From: Seriola aureovittata | Taxonomy: Eukaryota > Chordata > Actinopteri > Carangiformes > Carangidae | NCBI RefSeq assembly: GCF_021018895.1 | Contig: NC_079387.1 | Span: 10,084,083 to 10,148,082, forward strand | Direction: 5' to 3' | DNA: 64,000 nt | Shown here: piece by piece, positions 1 through 17,298 of the stretch | Layout of the letters: each line of letters begins with the position of its first letter | Numbering within the stretch: the stretch's first letter is position 1 | Position numbers and translations under genes: made by a program | The notes under the pieces: generated by a model | What the model saw: only the letters and a program-made list of their open reading frames with translations | What the model was told of the DNA's origin: nothing | Database searches by the model: none

Positions 1-1318
1 ACTAATGATGTCATTGTTTTGTGTTTTTGTTTAAATATAATAACCACAAGTTTCACACACAACTTGCTTTTACATTTAGGCTTTTGGTTCAAACAGGATG
101 TTAGCTTAGCATCAAAACTGGCAGGAGGGGGAAACAGCTAGCCTAGCTATGTCCTTGTCCGAGGCAAATAATAATCTGTACATTAGCACCTTTAAAGTTA
201 ACTAATGATCTAATTGTGTTTTAGTTAAGTTTAAATGTAAAAACAGCAAGTTGCACACAACAGCCACACAACCACAATTTATTGTTTTTACATTTTGGCT
301 TTTGGTTCAGACAAACAAGATACAATGGGTTAATTAGTGCTTTAGAGGTGTTAGCCCTGCTAGCTACTTTTCCCTTCTTTCCTACTTCTCAGTCCCCAGG
401 TTATTGCTAAGCTAAGCTAATTGCCTGCTAGCTCCAGCTTCATATTTACTGTAAAGAGAGTGGTGTCATTTCACATTTCCCAAAACTTCAAACTATCCCT
501 TTAACAAAATGACGTGGTGTTTGTCTATTTTCAACATCAACCACTCAATATTCACCAAAACACCATGTTCAATCTTGTTGCAGCTTCTCCCACCACTGAG
601 CCATGAGCTAATAAATACCAAAGACACAGGCAAAATGCTTTTAAAGGTCAGAAAAATAGATTGTGCTGCTTGTACTAGGCTTCGCACTGCCACAAAAACA
701 GAGCCCAACACTTTTAAACTAGGTCTAAATGTAGTAAATAATACGTGTTGTGGAATTGGATGATTCTCTTAATACAAACAGCCAATGACAGTTTTCCTGG
801 ATGGTTTACATGTGACCTTTTGGTTAGTTTGTGATGTGAATAGTGTTAGTGCCATAACCCAACCACCACTCACCATATCACAATTTCTCCAAAGAAACAC
901 ACAACATTGAACAAGACATGCACAGGAAAAACAAGGTGAGGAGGAACCCTACACACACAAGTGCTTGCCACCAGAAAATCGGCTTTTGCAATGTCTCATG
1001 CAAAAAAGGAAAAAAGAAATAGTGCACAAAATCTACTTGTAAGGCTCCCAAGGCAAGAATAGATTTCAACCAAAAAGAATTCTGCCTTAAAGGATGTTTC
1101 TAAAAGCTAAGAATCCTGTCAATCTGTGCAGATTGGAGCCAGATTCCAGCTTTTACTGGCCTTGGGACGAAGGCAGCATGAGGGACGGCGACGGGCGTCA
1201 TCAGGCTTAGCTACAGTGAGATGAGCTGAGAGGGGGGGGCGGGGTGCTTGGATGTTAGCGAAACGCCAGTTAGCCATTAGCATTTCATCAACCCTACGGG
1301 CCTTGATGGCTCTCTCAC
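1..1318. other. scn1la intron 5 (partial) with old dispersed-repeat fragments
   Basis: No exon was found. Around 100-150 and 400-440 are AGCTTAGCAT and GCTAAGCTAA motifs with a 'GGGGGAAACAGCTAGCCTAGC' type of core. This is a very common teleost dispersed-repeat signature, and the two motifs stand roughly as inverted ends. The rest is AT-rich intron. Confidence 0.35.
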
Positions 1319-5680
<4,362 letters not shown>

Positions 5681-5734
5681 CTTGTCATCCTGCTTGTTCA
5701 GAGGGCAACGAGGGGCTCAGCTGGGGCGGGGAGC

Positions 5735-8700
5735 TGCAGCGAGAAGGGAATGGGTCAGGGGTCGGAGCCAAGCTTCTGAAAAGAGTCAGTTCAAAGCTAT
5801 AGGTGACGTCAGGGAGGCTACGTCCATCTTTGTTTACAGTGTATGGTTGGGAACCACTGTTCTGAACAATTTACAATCAGTTGATCTGCGGTTAATTATT
5901 GTCTTAAATTCATTACAATCGTCAGGCACTGAGAGTGACCGGCATGAGTTCAACCTGGTGCTGCTGCAGCTTTTACAATAATCCAACAGCATTCAGCTCA
6001 GACTGTTACTCAGTCTGACCTCCATTTACGTAAAAGTGACTCACACTTGTTAAACATTTACACAAAGAGCTTCATGACTAAAAGGAGCAAAAAAAAAATG
6101 ACCTGAGTTCATTCGTTTGACCATAACTCTCGACTTATTTGTACATGAATGGAATTTCCTCCTATATGCGGCTTTTCACACAAGGATGGAGACACTGCGG
6201 AGGTAATACAGAGCTGCGTTTGAAAGGCTGGAGGAGAAAAACATAAAAGACAACATGTTTCACATGCAAATGGCTGATGGAGTGACTAATACCAATTTGA
6301 GTGCTTTACTGTATAACACAATGGCCTGACGTTTCCAGCTGGGCTCTCTGCTGTCTGTTTTATAACCGATGACTGATGACTAGAAATCATCACATGGACA
6401 AATTAAAAATCTAACATATTGATATGAATTTGTTTTGCTTTGGGAACAAACCAACTGTCCGCTAAAAGGCAGATTTATGCTTCTGTTCTTTAGAGGAGAT
6501 TTAAAAAAATGTGGTGCGTGCCGTGCTGACCTCTGGGCACAGGGTTTTAATCAAAGCAGTGAGAGGTCACAGGTAGGGTGGAGGTTTTAGAGAGGCAGTA
6601 AATATGGGGTCTGACGTTGGTGACACGCCTTCAGCTGATTCACAGGGGGACACAGAAATAGCTAGCAACAGCTGAGGTGGACAGCATGAGAAAAAGACAA
6701 ACAGAGAGAGCATGATCTTGCCACTTCCTCCCATTTACTCCTCTGTTTCAGTCTATTTATTTCTGCATCTGTAAATGGTTTTTAAAGAGTTTCCTTTTAT
6801 TAAATAATTAATTGGCGGATGGCCTCAAGTTAGAGAAAAACTGAATGAATGAACTGTTTTCATAGTAGCTTTCATCAGTAGAAAGTAACTTAGCTGAGTG
6901 ATTGTAGATCGGCAACAATCAGCAGCTACTGTCCCACCTTTCACACCCAGAAGCCCATCTTGTTCTCACAGGACAAAGAGGGAAGAAACACAAACAAGAT
7001 CTCCCCCAAAAACCCTGGTGAGCCATTATCAGCGCAACCTTGGTGCCATCCAGTCTCTGCAGTCTCACAGGTGGGCCTAGTTCCTCCCAGGACACTGTAC
7101 TGGCCCAGAAAACAGGAGCCTCCCCTCTGGCAGAATCTCAAAAGTGACGTCTCCTTCAGTCATCAGTTTTTTAATGGTTTTTCCAAATGGAGCAGAGACG
7201 CTTTCGCAACCTAATTTTCTTTCCATTTGGGTAGAGCAAGAGGAAATTTTAAGCTTGTTGACATTCAACCCGAGTGGCAAGCAACTCAAGGGAAGGTCTG
7301 GAACACGGTGTTATCCACCAAGCACAGTATGATAAAAATATGAGTTTGAGCTTCATGTGTCAGGCCCAACAGAACCAAGTACTACTTAACTTATTACAAA
7401 ACCTCTCAAAATTCATGATAATATCAAAAACATACTGACATTACTACAAAATCCTCCTGTAAAACACCTTGTTCTTAACAGTAGAAACTGCTTGAAATGA
7501 GATAGACGAGAATATTGATGCCACTTTCATGTGTGCACGGCAAATATGAAGCCTTTGCCAAAAGCTTCTTAGCTTAGCTTAGCATTAAAAGTGAAAACAG
7601 TAGAAAACTGCTAGCCTTGCCTTCCCCAAAGGTTAAAAAATCATCATCAAATCAACTACAGCCAATTATTTGTAACTAAAAACTCAACTGTGTTTTGAAC
7701 ATTTTAACACTACCACACTATCACAAACCTTTTGTCTTAATGTCAAACCACACATAAATGTTTAATTATAACCATTTCTAGACGAGGGAGCCACAGCAGC
7801 CAGCTAATGTTGTGTTTCAAAGAATTCATCAGCCATAAACTGTGAATTAATTGTAGCTTCTCCCATAGGGGCGTCTCATAAAACACATCTGCTTGTGTCC
7901 CAAAGACTGCTCCGGGACCCGCGTTATGATGCGAGGCCTGACAGCTTGTCTAGCATTAGCTGCTGGGTGGTGGGGGCGGGGGGTGGGGGGGGGTTGCAAA
8001 GCCTGATCGACCCTGTAGGTCTAACATCCACACCCACCTCTGAGCCCCAGCTATCAGTATGGTCAACCCTGGAGTCAAATATAACATGACAGGCTGGAAA
8101 CATATAGGGACAGATGACATTTCCGCACATCTATGATATTCATCACATGATACAGCCTATACTATCTCCAGTGCACGTCAAATCTTGTTGTGATATTTCA
8201 AGGGTTATCTGCGGTTTTCAAGAAAATTTCCACACAATGACACAACGCTGTTGCCAGGCAATAGAAAAAAAACAAAAGGAGCCGTCACACCGACTTGTCA
8301 CGCTCTAAATTTCCTTCCTTTCAGCAAGGTGGTCAAGCAGTTAAATGACGAGGTTGAAATAACACTCAAATGTCCATGTGCTGGACAGAGATGCCAAAAA
8401 ATGTCTTCAAAAGTTAAGCCAGAAGTCTGATTCAGAGTGTGTATCTGTCTTTTCTTGTCTTACTCTTCCTCCACCACAGCTCAAACAAAATACTGTCTAC
8501 TGAAGCAAAAACACTGAATTTAGCACTAAAAAAGACTGTAACTTTACCCACGATACACTTTGTGTAATTCGGACAGGTGAAGCCTCGTTTCAGCTTCAAT
8601 TGTGGAACAGTGAGAATCCATTTACTAAACGAGTATTGTTTTAAGACAGACTTTAAGACATGTGAACTTAACCTTTACACAACATGCCCTCCTCTAAGAG

Positions 8701-9274
8701 CCCTCAAGCAAAAACACCAGCTCTCTCTTTTTCCACGGACAGACATTTCACTTTCCAGGAGCAGCTGCTTCAGAAAACAAAACAAAATGTGCAAACCTAC
8801 CTACCGTATCAGACATTTTGAAAAGACCTAACAACAATACATCATCTCTGGAGTGTTTACCTGCTCACTGCTAATCCTGCTAAATCTACCTCAGTTGTTC
8901 AGGTTTCATGTGAATGACTGAAGCTGCAGCTGACATGGTGTCAAAGGGGCGCCGCTGTCCATGGTGCTTAAAGCAATGGCGGCCTGTGAAAACAAACAGA
9001 AACCCACCTAAACTATGTGTTTAAATACATTTAAGCTACAACAACATGTCTGTAATATTCATATAGATTTGTGTCACTACAGCGAGTTAATTCTTGACCT
9101 TAAAGCACTTTTCCTTTTGCATCCCCTTCCTTTAAAAGTGGCTAAAGGTAGCAGACGTTTACGTATGACACTTCTATTTTAATTTGGAGCGGCCATATTG
9201 ATTTTCTTAACAACTAATATGGCTAATTAGAAAATCAGAAATACAGAGACGACGGGTGTCAGACGACATGCTAC
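5735..9274. other. scn1la 5' leader intron (no coding exon seen)
   Basis: Between the coding start exon and the candidate leader exons I found no coding sequence. A fragment of the AGCTTAGCAT / CTGCTAGCCTTGCC teleost repeat is at about 7,565-7,630, and a G-rich run is at 7,970-7,995. The RE1-like site at 8,951 lies inside. Confidence 0.4.
8951..8971 (-). promoter_or_regulatory. REST/NRSF (RE1) binding-site candidate of the sodium channel gene
   Basis: The minus strand reads TTAAGCACCATGGACAGC followed by GGC. Against the 21-bp RE1 consensus (TTCAGCACC + 2 nt + GGACAGC + GCC type) I count 18 of 21 identities, with both half-sites AGCACC and GGACAGC intact at canonical spacing. The RE1 element was first defined in the type II sodium channel gene, so finding one beside this gene's candidate promoter fits repression outside neurons. 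Confidence 0.7.
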
Positions 9275-9640
9275 CTTCAATTGTCGCTTCGGTTTCAAAA
9301 GGAGCCGAGGGGGCCGCGGCAGCAGCTGTCGCCATGTTGATGATGTCTCCGCTTCATCTCCACGACTCCGACAAAACAAACGACACTTTTTGAATTATAT
9401 CGACCGTTGATTAGCGGCGGCCATCATGTTTCCCCCCTCCTCCTCCTCCTCCTCCTCCTCCTCCTCCTCCTCTTTTCCCGCCTCCTCCTCTCCAGATACG
9501 CCACCAGCAGCACGACGACTCGCGGGAACAGAAAATAACAGGAAAAAGGCGACGGCACGTAAACACACACGCGCGCGCACGTACACACGCGCACACACAC
9601 ACGCCGGTGAGCGACCGACCGAGGTTGAGGCTGTTAATCG
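9275..9640 (-). promoter_or_regulatory. Candidate scn1la promoter / noncoding leader exon (GC-rich)
   Basis: This is a CpG-rich island in AT-rich surroundings. In the minus orientation it carries a (GGA)n tract (9,433-9,475) and ends in a usable donor, TTGAAG|GTAGCATG, at 9,275/9,274. A GCGGCCATCATG (YY1-like) motif lies near 9,416. A leader exon here spliced to the acceptor near 5,735 is an inference; no transcript data are available. Confidence 0.4.
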
Positions 9641-9785
9641 CTTCAGCGGCAGCAGCCTCCCATTTACATCCCCGGGAAACCGGTGATGCTCAATCTGGGG
9701 TCCGGGAGCCACCTGTGGGTCCTTGAACTGTGGATCCACGAGGGCTTCACTTTAACTAACATAAATAAATAAAATACTAACATGT

Positions 9786-9805
9786 CCCCCCCCCCCCCCC
9801 CCCCC
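9786..9805. repeat. Poly-C tract
   Basis: A run of 20 C just upstream (in the minus orientation) of the candidate leader exon. It is length-unstable and may be mis-assembled. Confidence 0.8.
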
Positions 9806-10616
9806 GCCTCACGTCTCCATTTTGTTTTAGCGTATACAATTAAATGCCGAACCCACAACAATGAAGGTCAAACTCTAATCAGACACGTAGAAACTAAAGG
9901 TGTACTGAGGCTCAGTGATGTAACAGGTCCACAACAAGTCCGGCCATAAACCTCTGGATGGGTCTGAATGAGTCTGGGCGTGTCCTGCCCAGATGTTTCT
10001 ATGCTTGTAATCAGGATCCTATATAAGCAGCAACTGGTTTACCATAAATAGAAATAAGCCTTCTTTTTAATTGTCATTATTTATGACATGTCTTCAGAAG
10101 CTTTTTCCATCAAACATGTAAATAATAGTTAATATTTCGCACCAAAAAGGGCCTGTAGTTAGGGGGGATATATTTGGGGGTGGGGGGGTGCTAATATTTG
10201 AAACGTATTTTTGTTTATCACGACGTGGAGGTTATTTTTGTTCATTTAATTTGTTTGCAAATGAAGGAAAATGTCCTCATATAGTCTGTAAAGGTGTATA
10301 TAACATGCCAGTTTAAAAACACCTTCAGTGAATTAGCTTTTATGAAGGGAAGAATAAAAAAAAATATAAAATATATATTACACTGAGGTTGTATACGCCT
10401 ATCACGCACCGCAATTAGCGGAGGTATATCAAAGATTAAATATAAAAGATATATAAATCACAATACGTTGTTCTTTCATTGCCTATGTCTCAAACAAAAG
10501 ACATCAACATTATAGTGTTGTTTCGTCTCTGCAGGTCCCGGTATCTTTCAGTGGAAGTAAAATATCATATTAATAAAGGTTGAGAGACGCTTCTCCAAAG
10601 ATCTGAATATACTCAC

Positions 10617-10900
10617 CACCATTACGGTGCCCAGCAGGTGGGGACCTTGAAGGTAGATCCCATCTCCGAAAGAATAATCCTTTATTATCGCAGGTATATT
10701 GTGAATTTGAGATTTAAAACCTTTGTCTCTTCCCGAGAAATCCCGTCCGAGAGGTTGGAGGATTATCATCTAATAAGAGCTCCTTTGATTTTTTCCTCTT
10801 TTTTCTTTTCTTTTTCTTTTTTCTTTTTTTAGCCGCCTTTGCTTGCCGTGGAGAAATCAATCCGCGCTTCCGGTCGGTTTGGCTTCACAGGCTGGGAGTG
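10617..10900 (-). promoter_or_regulatory. Second candidate scn1la leader exon / promoter
   Basis: In the minus orientation an ETS-like ACCGGAAGCGCGG lies near 10,870. Downstream sequence leads to a strong donor, ATGGTG|GTGAGTAT, at 10,617/10,616. It could be an alternative first exon of the divergent channel gene. A short ORF crosses the donor, so it could also be a chance donor. Support is splice-signal quality only. Confidence 0.3.
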
Positions 10901-13900
10901 AATGTCCTTAAAGCTGTGACTGTCGCAAGATGGCCTGGATGTGCACTGCTAGAAAATATCAAACTCATGAGGGAAGCAGAGCAACAGCAACCTGTTGTTG
11001 TTCAGAATTCAACCATGAATCACATTAAATAGTCCTATTTTTTTTTTTTAAATAAATAGCCCATAATGCAGATTAGATGAATTAATACTGAGTTTAATTT
11101 AATTGATAGCTAAAATTTGTCTTATTTTGGTAGCCGATTGCCCTATGATAATCATCCTGCATATTTATGTTTATTCTTATTCAATTTAATTTGCAAGTTA
11201 CTTTCTAATAGACCAATGTAACTATAATACACCTGTTTAGTGATGCACAATGCATGACTTTTTCCAGGTGTTTACAACAGTGGTCATATGGTAAATAATG
11301 AAAATAAAACTAAAGATAAAGATTATTGTTATATCACTTCTCGAAAGTGCAAAAAGCCACAGTCACATACTAGTGTATCTTTTAGAAGTTACATTTTTGC
11401 TGACTGCTGTTAAGATCAAAATATAGTTTATTAATATCTTGAATGTTATACAAATAAAACTCCACTTCTACATTGCCATTAAAGTATTTTGACTGTCAGA
11501 AAAGTTGGAAGCTTGATTTTATTTCTATATAATAGATCAAATTTATAAAATAATAAGGCATTTTAGATGAAAACGAGGTGGAGATTGAGGTGACAGGAAA
11601 CTGTCATGTGCACGCTCACGTGGAAACCACATTGGGGTACAGACCTCAACTCCCTCTGCATTTGTCTTGTAAATTCATGCCACCTGGTGGACAGTTGGCT
11701 GCATTACACTCACTCGGTTACCTAACTCCTAATTAAGTTTATTTTCTACTGTAGTTGGGAAACTGTTGCACACAGCAGCATATGGGAAAAACACAAAGGT
11801 GGACAAACTGGTGATCCCAGTGCGGGTGTGTGATATGAATTTATCTCCGATGTGTGTGATTTGAATAGGAAAGTAAAGTCTCAGTCAGCAGAGGTAGACA
11901 CACCCAGTGTAGCATGTCACGCTCGCATGGGCGCAGGCAGTTTCACTTCAGTGTGCAAACATAACTGACAACTCCTTGAAACGCACTTTAACAAGCTGCA
12001 TTTGTTATTATATCATTTATTTAAGTCCTGCAGCATTTGCCTAATCATTTCCTGTTGCTCATGCATTGCCAATGCTGTTTATCTTTTTTTTTTTTTTTTT
12101 TTGTATATCAAGACTCTACAGTCAAGGGGGTAATTCCCTTGAAGGATGAGTGAACATACTCTCCTCCTTTTGCATAATCCTTTTTTTTTTATTCACCTAC
12201 TTCTGCTGATTTACTCAATAAAAATTCACTATAAAGTGTCTTTTAATTGTCAAGCTGCCAAAATCCAGACAAGAGAGAGTAGCTGATCAAAGCATGAAGT
12301 GTTTAATGGACTTTTTTTTTTAGTTTTACCTCTTGCACCACAGACAGTAGAATCTGCCATGACATTCTGGTTTAGGAAGCATGTATGCAGGCTGACAGTA
12401 TCTGCAGATGTTACCTACAGACCTACAGATCCACAGTCTCTCTTCTCTATCACTGAAACAAAACACATAAATTCTCAAGTCACATTTCTACAGAATTTTA
12501 TAAAGTGTTTTAACCATATATAACACTATAAAATGTGTCCTTACAATGAACAGTGGCAGATGAAGCCTAAAAAACACTCATTATACAAATTTGACTGTTT
12601 GTCAACAATGACATAATGACATTTGAGGACATCGCTTGAAAGTGTTCATGGTGTAAAACACTGTTAATGCACAGAGTGCGCCCATACCTGCGGAGTGTCC
12701 TTGGTTATCTCCCACTGGTGTGAGCGAGTTCGTCGCCGTCCTCCTCGGCAGCTGTGTGTGACTTCGCTGCAGGTTTCATTAGAAGCAGGGTGATGAATTT
12801 GGGAGCCTCGTTCAGCCTGTGGGGTGTCACAATTAGGTTGTAGCATGTCGGGAAGCTTTCACTGTATAATGCTGCAAATTAGAGTATGGAATTGGGGGAG
12901 AAGTATCTACATTTTAATATCCACTGTGCATAACAATCTGATAGCATGTGTCATATCAACACCTGTGATAATAATGAGGACAACTGCTGATAGCATGTCA
13001 ATTTAAACAACACTGCCAAGGCCTTAGAGTATGAATCTGGTCATCTGATATGATCATTTTTGGTTAATTGCTAGTAACTTAACAAATATGTGATAAAGCA
13101 GCGGGTACAAATGCTGGAGGATATGAGGCTCAACAGTACAGATAAATGTGGGCTCACTATTTGACAAGCAACAGGTCAGTAATGTGTTGCATTAGTTTGC
13201 ATGTACTGTACATACACTTTGATTCTATAAATGTTAAGCTGAAGAACAGTACACCACTTCCTGAGTTTACATGAGCCTACACATGAATGTTGAGCAGAGG
13301 ATAACACTGGGAAATGAAATCATATTGTTGCCATTTTAATTTCCTTTGACAGGAAACATAAAGCTTGTCAGTATCACGCCACTTATTTCCTCCCCCGTCT
13401 CTGGCCCAGTGTGGATTTTATGCTATAGGCCATGTGGTAAATCTGTCTCTGTCCTTCTACCTGCTTATCTAACATTAGAGGTACAACTCCAATGCTTGCT
13501 AGGCTAGTGCATGTGTGTGGCCTGGCCCTCTTCCATTTCACAACATGATAAGTGATGATACAGAGCGCCGGACTGGATGGTGTGACTAACAGGCTTTCTG
13601 TTCATCTGTTAGTCATCAAAAGAAGTTCATTAACCTAGACAGTCACACAGTGATATGTTTACTGCAGCCAGCTACTGTAGGAGCTCATTGAGTCTCCACA
13701 GACAGACTTCACAATGAGATTACAAGATTACAGTCCGTGTGGACATGTGTTCCCTGCGCTTAATTTGATTAAAACTCCCACTTAACTGCCTGTTACTGCT
13801 CACCTACCGCATGCAGATGAATCAAGAGCTGTGTGTCATACTACAGCAGTCTGCCCCATAGATAACATCAATTTCATTCATTAATGAGGTGCAAAACATT

Positions 13901-14270
13901 TTCTCTATGAGAGAGTTTTGGCTAACTACACATTATTTTTAAATGTAAAAACCTTCTCTGAATCAAAGCTAAATAACTCTACAGTATAAGTAAGTACTGT
14001 AACAATAAACCAGTGACACTGTGTCAATAATGGGGGAAATATAAGATAATATCTAATAGTTTGAGGCTAATGTGATATTTAAAACAAATAGCACAAAGTA
14101 GGTCACTGAAGTTGTCTTACCCTCTTTTGGTAATTATTTCTTTAAACTACAAAGGTGTAAAGATTAAGATAACTTCACCGCCAATAAATTAAAATTAAAT
14201 CCAAAAAATAAAATGTATCTAACCCAATAATCTAACAAGACTAAGAGTCTACTGTCACGCTAGCTGTTCG
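10901..14270. other. Intergenic, no gene seen
   Basis: This is AT-rich sequence between the divergent scn1la and cobll1 genes, with T-runs at about 12,086-12,102 and 12,180-12,190. No coding or RNA gene was recognised. Confidence 0.4.
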
Positions 14271-14785
14271 GCTAACGTCAACATGCTAACACGTTTACAG
14301 TGACAATGCTAATGTTGCTGATGTTTAGCAGGTATTTTTACAGTGATCACCTGTTAGCATGCTAACATTTGCTAACGTCAACATGCTAACACGCTCACAG
14401 TGATAATGCTAATGTTGCTGATGTTTAGCAGGTATTTTTACAGTGATCACCTGTTAGCATGCTAACATTTGCTAACGTCAACATGCTAACACGCTCACAG
14501 TGATAATGCTAATATTGCTGATGTTTAGCAGGTATTTTGACCATCTTAGTTTGGTGTGTTAGCATGCTAACATTTGCTAACGTCAACATGCTAACACGCT
14601 CACAGTGACAATGCTAATGTTGCTGATGTTTAGCAGGTTTTTTTACAGTGATCACCTGTTAGCATGCTAACATTTGCTAACGTCAACATGCTAACACGCT
14701 CACAGTGACAATGCTAATGTTGCTTATGTTTAGCAGGTATTTTGACCATCTTTGGTGTGTTAGCATGCTAACATTTGGTAATTAG
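14271..14785. repeat. ~100-bp tandem repeat rich in the TTAGCATGCTAA palindrome (5 copies)
   Basis: Copies start with GCTAACGTCAACATGCTAAC at 14,271, 14,371, 14,471, 14,576 and 14,676. Each contains GATGTTTAGCAGGTATTTT and ends at the perfect 12-bp palindrome TTAGCATGCTAA. Two unit variants alternate ('ACAGTGATCACC' and 'GACCATCTT...GGTGTG'), giving periods of 100 or 105 bp. Units are nearly identical, so expansion is recent. Confidence 0.92.
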
Positions 14786-16320
14786 CATTCAAATGTTTGC
14801 CACAGTACATGAGATAAAAATACAGAATACACTGAACTTATTGTACTTACTGTTCTGTATGCTGGAAATGTTCCTGTGCAATATATTAAAATATAATTGT
14901 GTCTATTAATTATCTGCACAATTAATGAATTACAGGAGTTATTTTTAGTCCACACACCTCCCTCAACTTGCCTCAACTACTTCTTACAGATTTACTATGA
15001 GGGCCTTAGCTGCCCTGAGAGGACTGACGTGAACTTGTTTCATTCAGCTGAGTTATACAAGAAGGTGTGAAAGACAAATTAGTGACACAGAGAAACAAAA
15101 GTACAAGCAACACAGTGTAACTTTCCATGGGAACAAAAACAGTCTCATGCAAAACCAAAAGCTCAATATTGTGGAAGCAGAGGACAAACTGCATTTGTTG
15201 ATTCACTGCTGTTCCTGTTCTGAAGTACTTTCATGTCACATAACCTCCATGTTCAATAAGATATAATACATTGTTTTATTGAACTGACCCTTTAGCATTG
15301 ATTTACATATACCTTGAAAAACTGTTATCTATTTATGATTCTTTTATCAGAAAAGGGGATGAAGCTTGATTAAATAATTTACATTGAAGGCTGTACAGTA
15401 TGAAGGACTTATAGCTGAGCAAATATTTAGCCAGATCCTATGGAGAGGATCAGTAGCTTATGTGGATTACAGGCCTTTTTACAAATTGAATCGTATACTC
15501 TTTTAGGGAAAAGGTTTCGCTTTGCAGACTGGTTCACCAGGTTACAATGTTAATGCCCGTGTAGATACCCCCCCCCCCCCCCCCCCCCCCCCCATCCCTC
15601 CCTCCACCACCACTGCCACCCACTAAGCATACACACAGGACACACAAATACAGACATGCAAAGAGAGATCACATGACAGGGCAGGCCCTGTAGGTGTGGT
15701 ATAGGCTTGTCTGCTAAACAGGGATTGCAAGGGAAAGAGTCCTCACTCCCTGTTCCTCACCCTCTCTCCTCCCATCACTCAATACAGAAGAGAAAGCTGA
15801 AAGAGAATGGGAACAATCTATGGACACAGGTAAGTGCAAAATACAATAGACTATAGATACATACTGTATGTAATCAATGTCGTGTCTCTGACTATGGTAG
15901 CGTGGAGAGACGCAGCCTTTTAGAAGCACTAATCCCTCTTACTGGGGAAACAGTGTAAGCTTATCTGGAAGTCAGCATTACTGCTTGGACAACATGGCCG
16001 AGCACAAACAGGGGCTGAATGGAGCTTGTCCTCAGAAACATTTGTTTGTGGATAAAGATGACTTTTTATAGTTTCATTACAGTATTAATCCAATATGTCA
16101 ACTATACAGCAGGCTCAGTTTCTCTAAGGCATTGCACTGAGGATTATTTAGCTCTTTCTACCAGTAGAACAATGATCCTATTGTTATAATATGCTTTTGG
16201 AAGAATTTATTTATTTATTAAATACTTTTATTTAACAAAAAGTAGAACCAGCGGACAAATAAATGAACAACTGAATGAAAAAGCTATGTTTCAGTATTAC
16301 AAATATATGAAGAGTAAATT
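14786..16320. other. Intergenic with a 26-nt poly-C run
   Basis: No gene was seen. A poly-C tract lies at 15,568-15,593. Confidence 0.4.
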
Positions 16321-16329
16321 CGCAGATAA

Positions 16330-16800
16330 ATAAATAAGTAATTATTTCAGTTTGTGCTTTAAATTCTCATATACAAATGTAATATATGTACATATATTGA
16401 ATTTCCATAAATGATGTATATGTACATATAAAATAAAAGTGAGTATGTAAAAATTATTCATGAAACCTATTATAAATTTGAATACATATGTCTAGCCCAT
16501 ACAAATATGTATGTTTATGTATATAAAAGCATATAGAATTTTTATATGTACGTTGTTTTAATAAACTTGCATATATACATATATAGTTGCAACGTGTTAT
16601 ACCATATAAAAATTCATCATATACATATGTTTTAATATATGTACATGGATATTTCATATAGGTTATAAACTTATATCCAGAGGATGTATATACTGTATGT
16701 GATAATAATATAACTTGCTGTAGGGACATGCATGTCATATATGACGTTTCTGTATGGGAATATATATTAACACATTTTATATATTAAATACATATTTTAT
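16330..16800. repeat. AT-rich palindromic tract (TATGTACATA units)
   Basis: Dense short self-complementary words (ATATGTACATAT, CATATATG, TATATACATATATA) recur over about 470 bp immediately before the cobll1 promoter. The units are degenerate with no fixed period, so this looks like an old (TA/TG)-rich array. Confidence 0.5.
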
Positions 16801-16899
16801 TTTTAAATGTAGTTTGACTCCAATAAGATATGTTTATGTTTAAGTTTATCTAAACTGACAATAATAACTGACGATATTGAATTATTAATGTCATACTCA

Positions 16900-17298
16900 G
16901 TCACCTCTTTACGTGCGCGCCAGAGGCAGTGCCAGTAGCGCGCGCGCGTTGATGAGCAGATGCACACAGCTGTGTTGTTGGCACGCGCCGGTGAGCTGCT
17001 GGCTTAAAATACACCGAGGGCGTTGACTTTATTCAAAGTGTTAAAAGACGCTGTTCCTAAGCGACGGAGAAGAAGCACGTAGGGTCAAAGGTGAAGACAC
17101 ACGGAGTCGTTAAATACCTCGAAGGAGGAGGAGAAGTTTCCTGGACTGTGTCGGTCGTTGTTGGAAGTTACTCAGTAGTTTTACAGGCAGACACAGCAAA
17201 GTTGGAAACGTTGATTTAATTCAGTTTTCAACACTTTGGATTCAGGTTTCTGATTTTGCTGTGGGAAAAGTTTCACGTTTGAGGAAGAGGCTTGTCAG
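16900..17298 (+). promoter_or_regulatory. cobll1 promoter and noncoding first exon
   Basis: CpG-rich sequence (GCGCGCGCG, CACGCGCCGG) begins abruptly after AT-rich DNA. It is followed by a purine-rich leader (GAAGGAGGAGGAGAAG) that ends at the donor CTTGTCAG|GTAAAAC (17,299). The transcription start is unresolved. Splicing to an acceptor at 17,589 (TTCCTGCAG) or 17,662 (ACCTGTCAG) would join it to the ATG exon. Confidence 0.5.

Noticed and set aside
9395..9739. 114-codon minus-strand ORF with a poly-Glu/Gly end
   Set aside because: It reads through (GGA)n and (GTGT)n simple sequence in a CpG-rich leader; no domain, no splice support as coding.
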